A stretch of 64,000 nt of DNA, taken from assembly GCF_027912415.1 (NCBI RefSeq), contig NZ_CP115175.1, positions 62,001 to 126,000 of the forward strand. The letters are read 5' to 3'. The notes below the pieces were generated by a model that made no database searches, had not been told where the DNA came from, and saw only the letters and a list, made by a program, of their open reading frames with translations. The position numbers and the translations under genes were made by a program. The DNA comes from Homoserinibacter sp. YIM 151385 (GTDB lineage Bacteria > Actinomycetota > Actinomycetes > Actinomycetales > Microbacteriaceae). This document shows, one piece after another, positions 62,929 to 64,000 of this stretch (position 1 is its first letter; each line of letters opens with the position of its first letter).

Positions 62929-64000
<1,072 letters not shown>

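Overview
The window is about 74% G+C by eye, gene-dense, and carries an actinobacterial gene order. The block ilvA-greA-DUF4307, hemolysin III/short cis-prenyltransferase, PhoH2, fumC-DUF4245, xseB-xseA-ispH, glpX and ychF parallels the Mycobacterium tuberculosis Rv1080c-Rv1112 region. The gene families (DUF6264-like, stand-alone Lon-N domain, excalibur protein, DCC/CPBP pair) suggest a member of the Microbacteriaceae; genus cannot be named from sequence alone. No rRNA, tRNA, CRISPR array or insertion sequence was seen. The only gene-free stretch over 300 bases (45,899-46,231) holds a tandem glycine riboswitch.

Layout. 1-6.7 kb: core genes (ilvA 3' part, greA, DUF4307, small membrane protein, hemolysin III, cis-prenyltransferase, class-V aminotransferase, PhoH2). 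6.8-11.9 kb: a zinc-uptake locus of the AztABCD type with two Zur-like boxes and two beta-propeller lipoproteins. 11.9-14.1 kb: A24 peptidase, PadR regulator plus membrane partner, DUF1232 protein. 14.1-20.2 kb: fumC, carbonic anhydrase, DUF4245, xseB/xseA, divergent ispH. 20.2-22.8 kb: a membrane histidine kinase and a second membrane sensor-like protein with no response regulator. 22.8-29.1 kb: class II aldolase, then a cassette of SAF-domain oxidoreductase, FadR-type GntR regulator, MHS-family transporter and DUF1537 kinase, which looks like acid-sugar (tetronate-type) catabolism. 29.2-36.3 kb: glpX, rmuC, lipoprotein, gamma-glutamyltransferase-like protein, DEDDh exonuclease, ychF. 36.3-40.1 kb: a less G+C-biased accessory block (TetR + quinone-oxidoreductase-like enzyme, SDR + XRE/MmyB regulator). 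40.1-45.9 kb: small poorly characterised genes, including a tandem pair of related proteins. 46-50.6 kb: glycine cleavage operon gcvTHP under the riboswitch. 50.7-51.8 kb: CPBP protease and DCC protein. 52-62.9 kb: a family-5 peptide-type ABC transporter with three binding lipoproteins, an unusually long DppB-type permease, DppC, a fused double ATPase, and an antisense PH-domain gene inside the operon. 62.9-64 kb: the 5' part of typA/bipA.

Regulation. Many genes here start exactly 12-13 bases downstream of a TANNNT -10 hexamer, which predicts widespread leaderless transcription. Several convergent junctions carry long, nearly perfect inverted repeats that differ in sequence but share an architecture. 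PhoH2 has a base-paired leader where mycobacteria have an antitoxin gene. FadR-, PadR-, TetR- and Zur-type operators can be read directly beside their likely regulators or targets.
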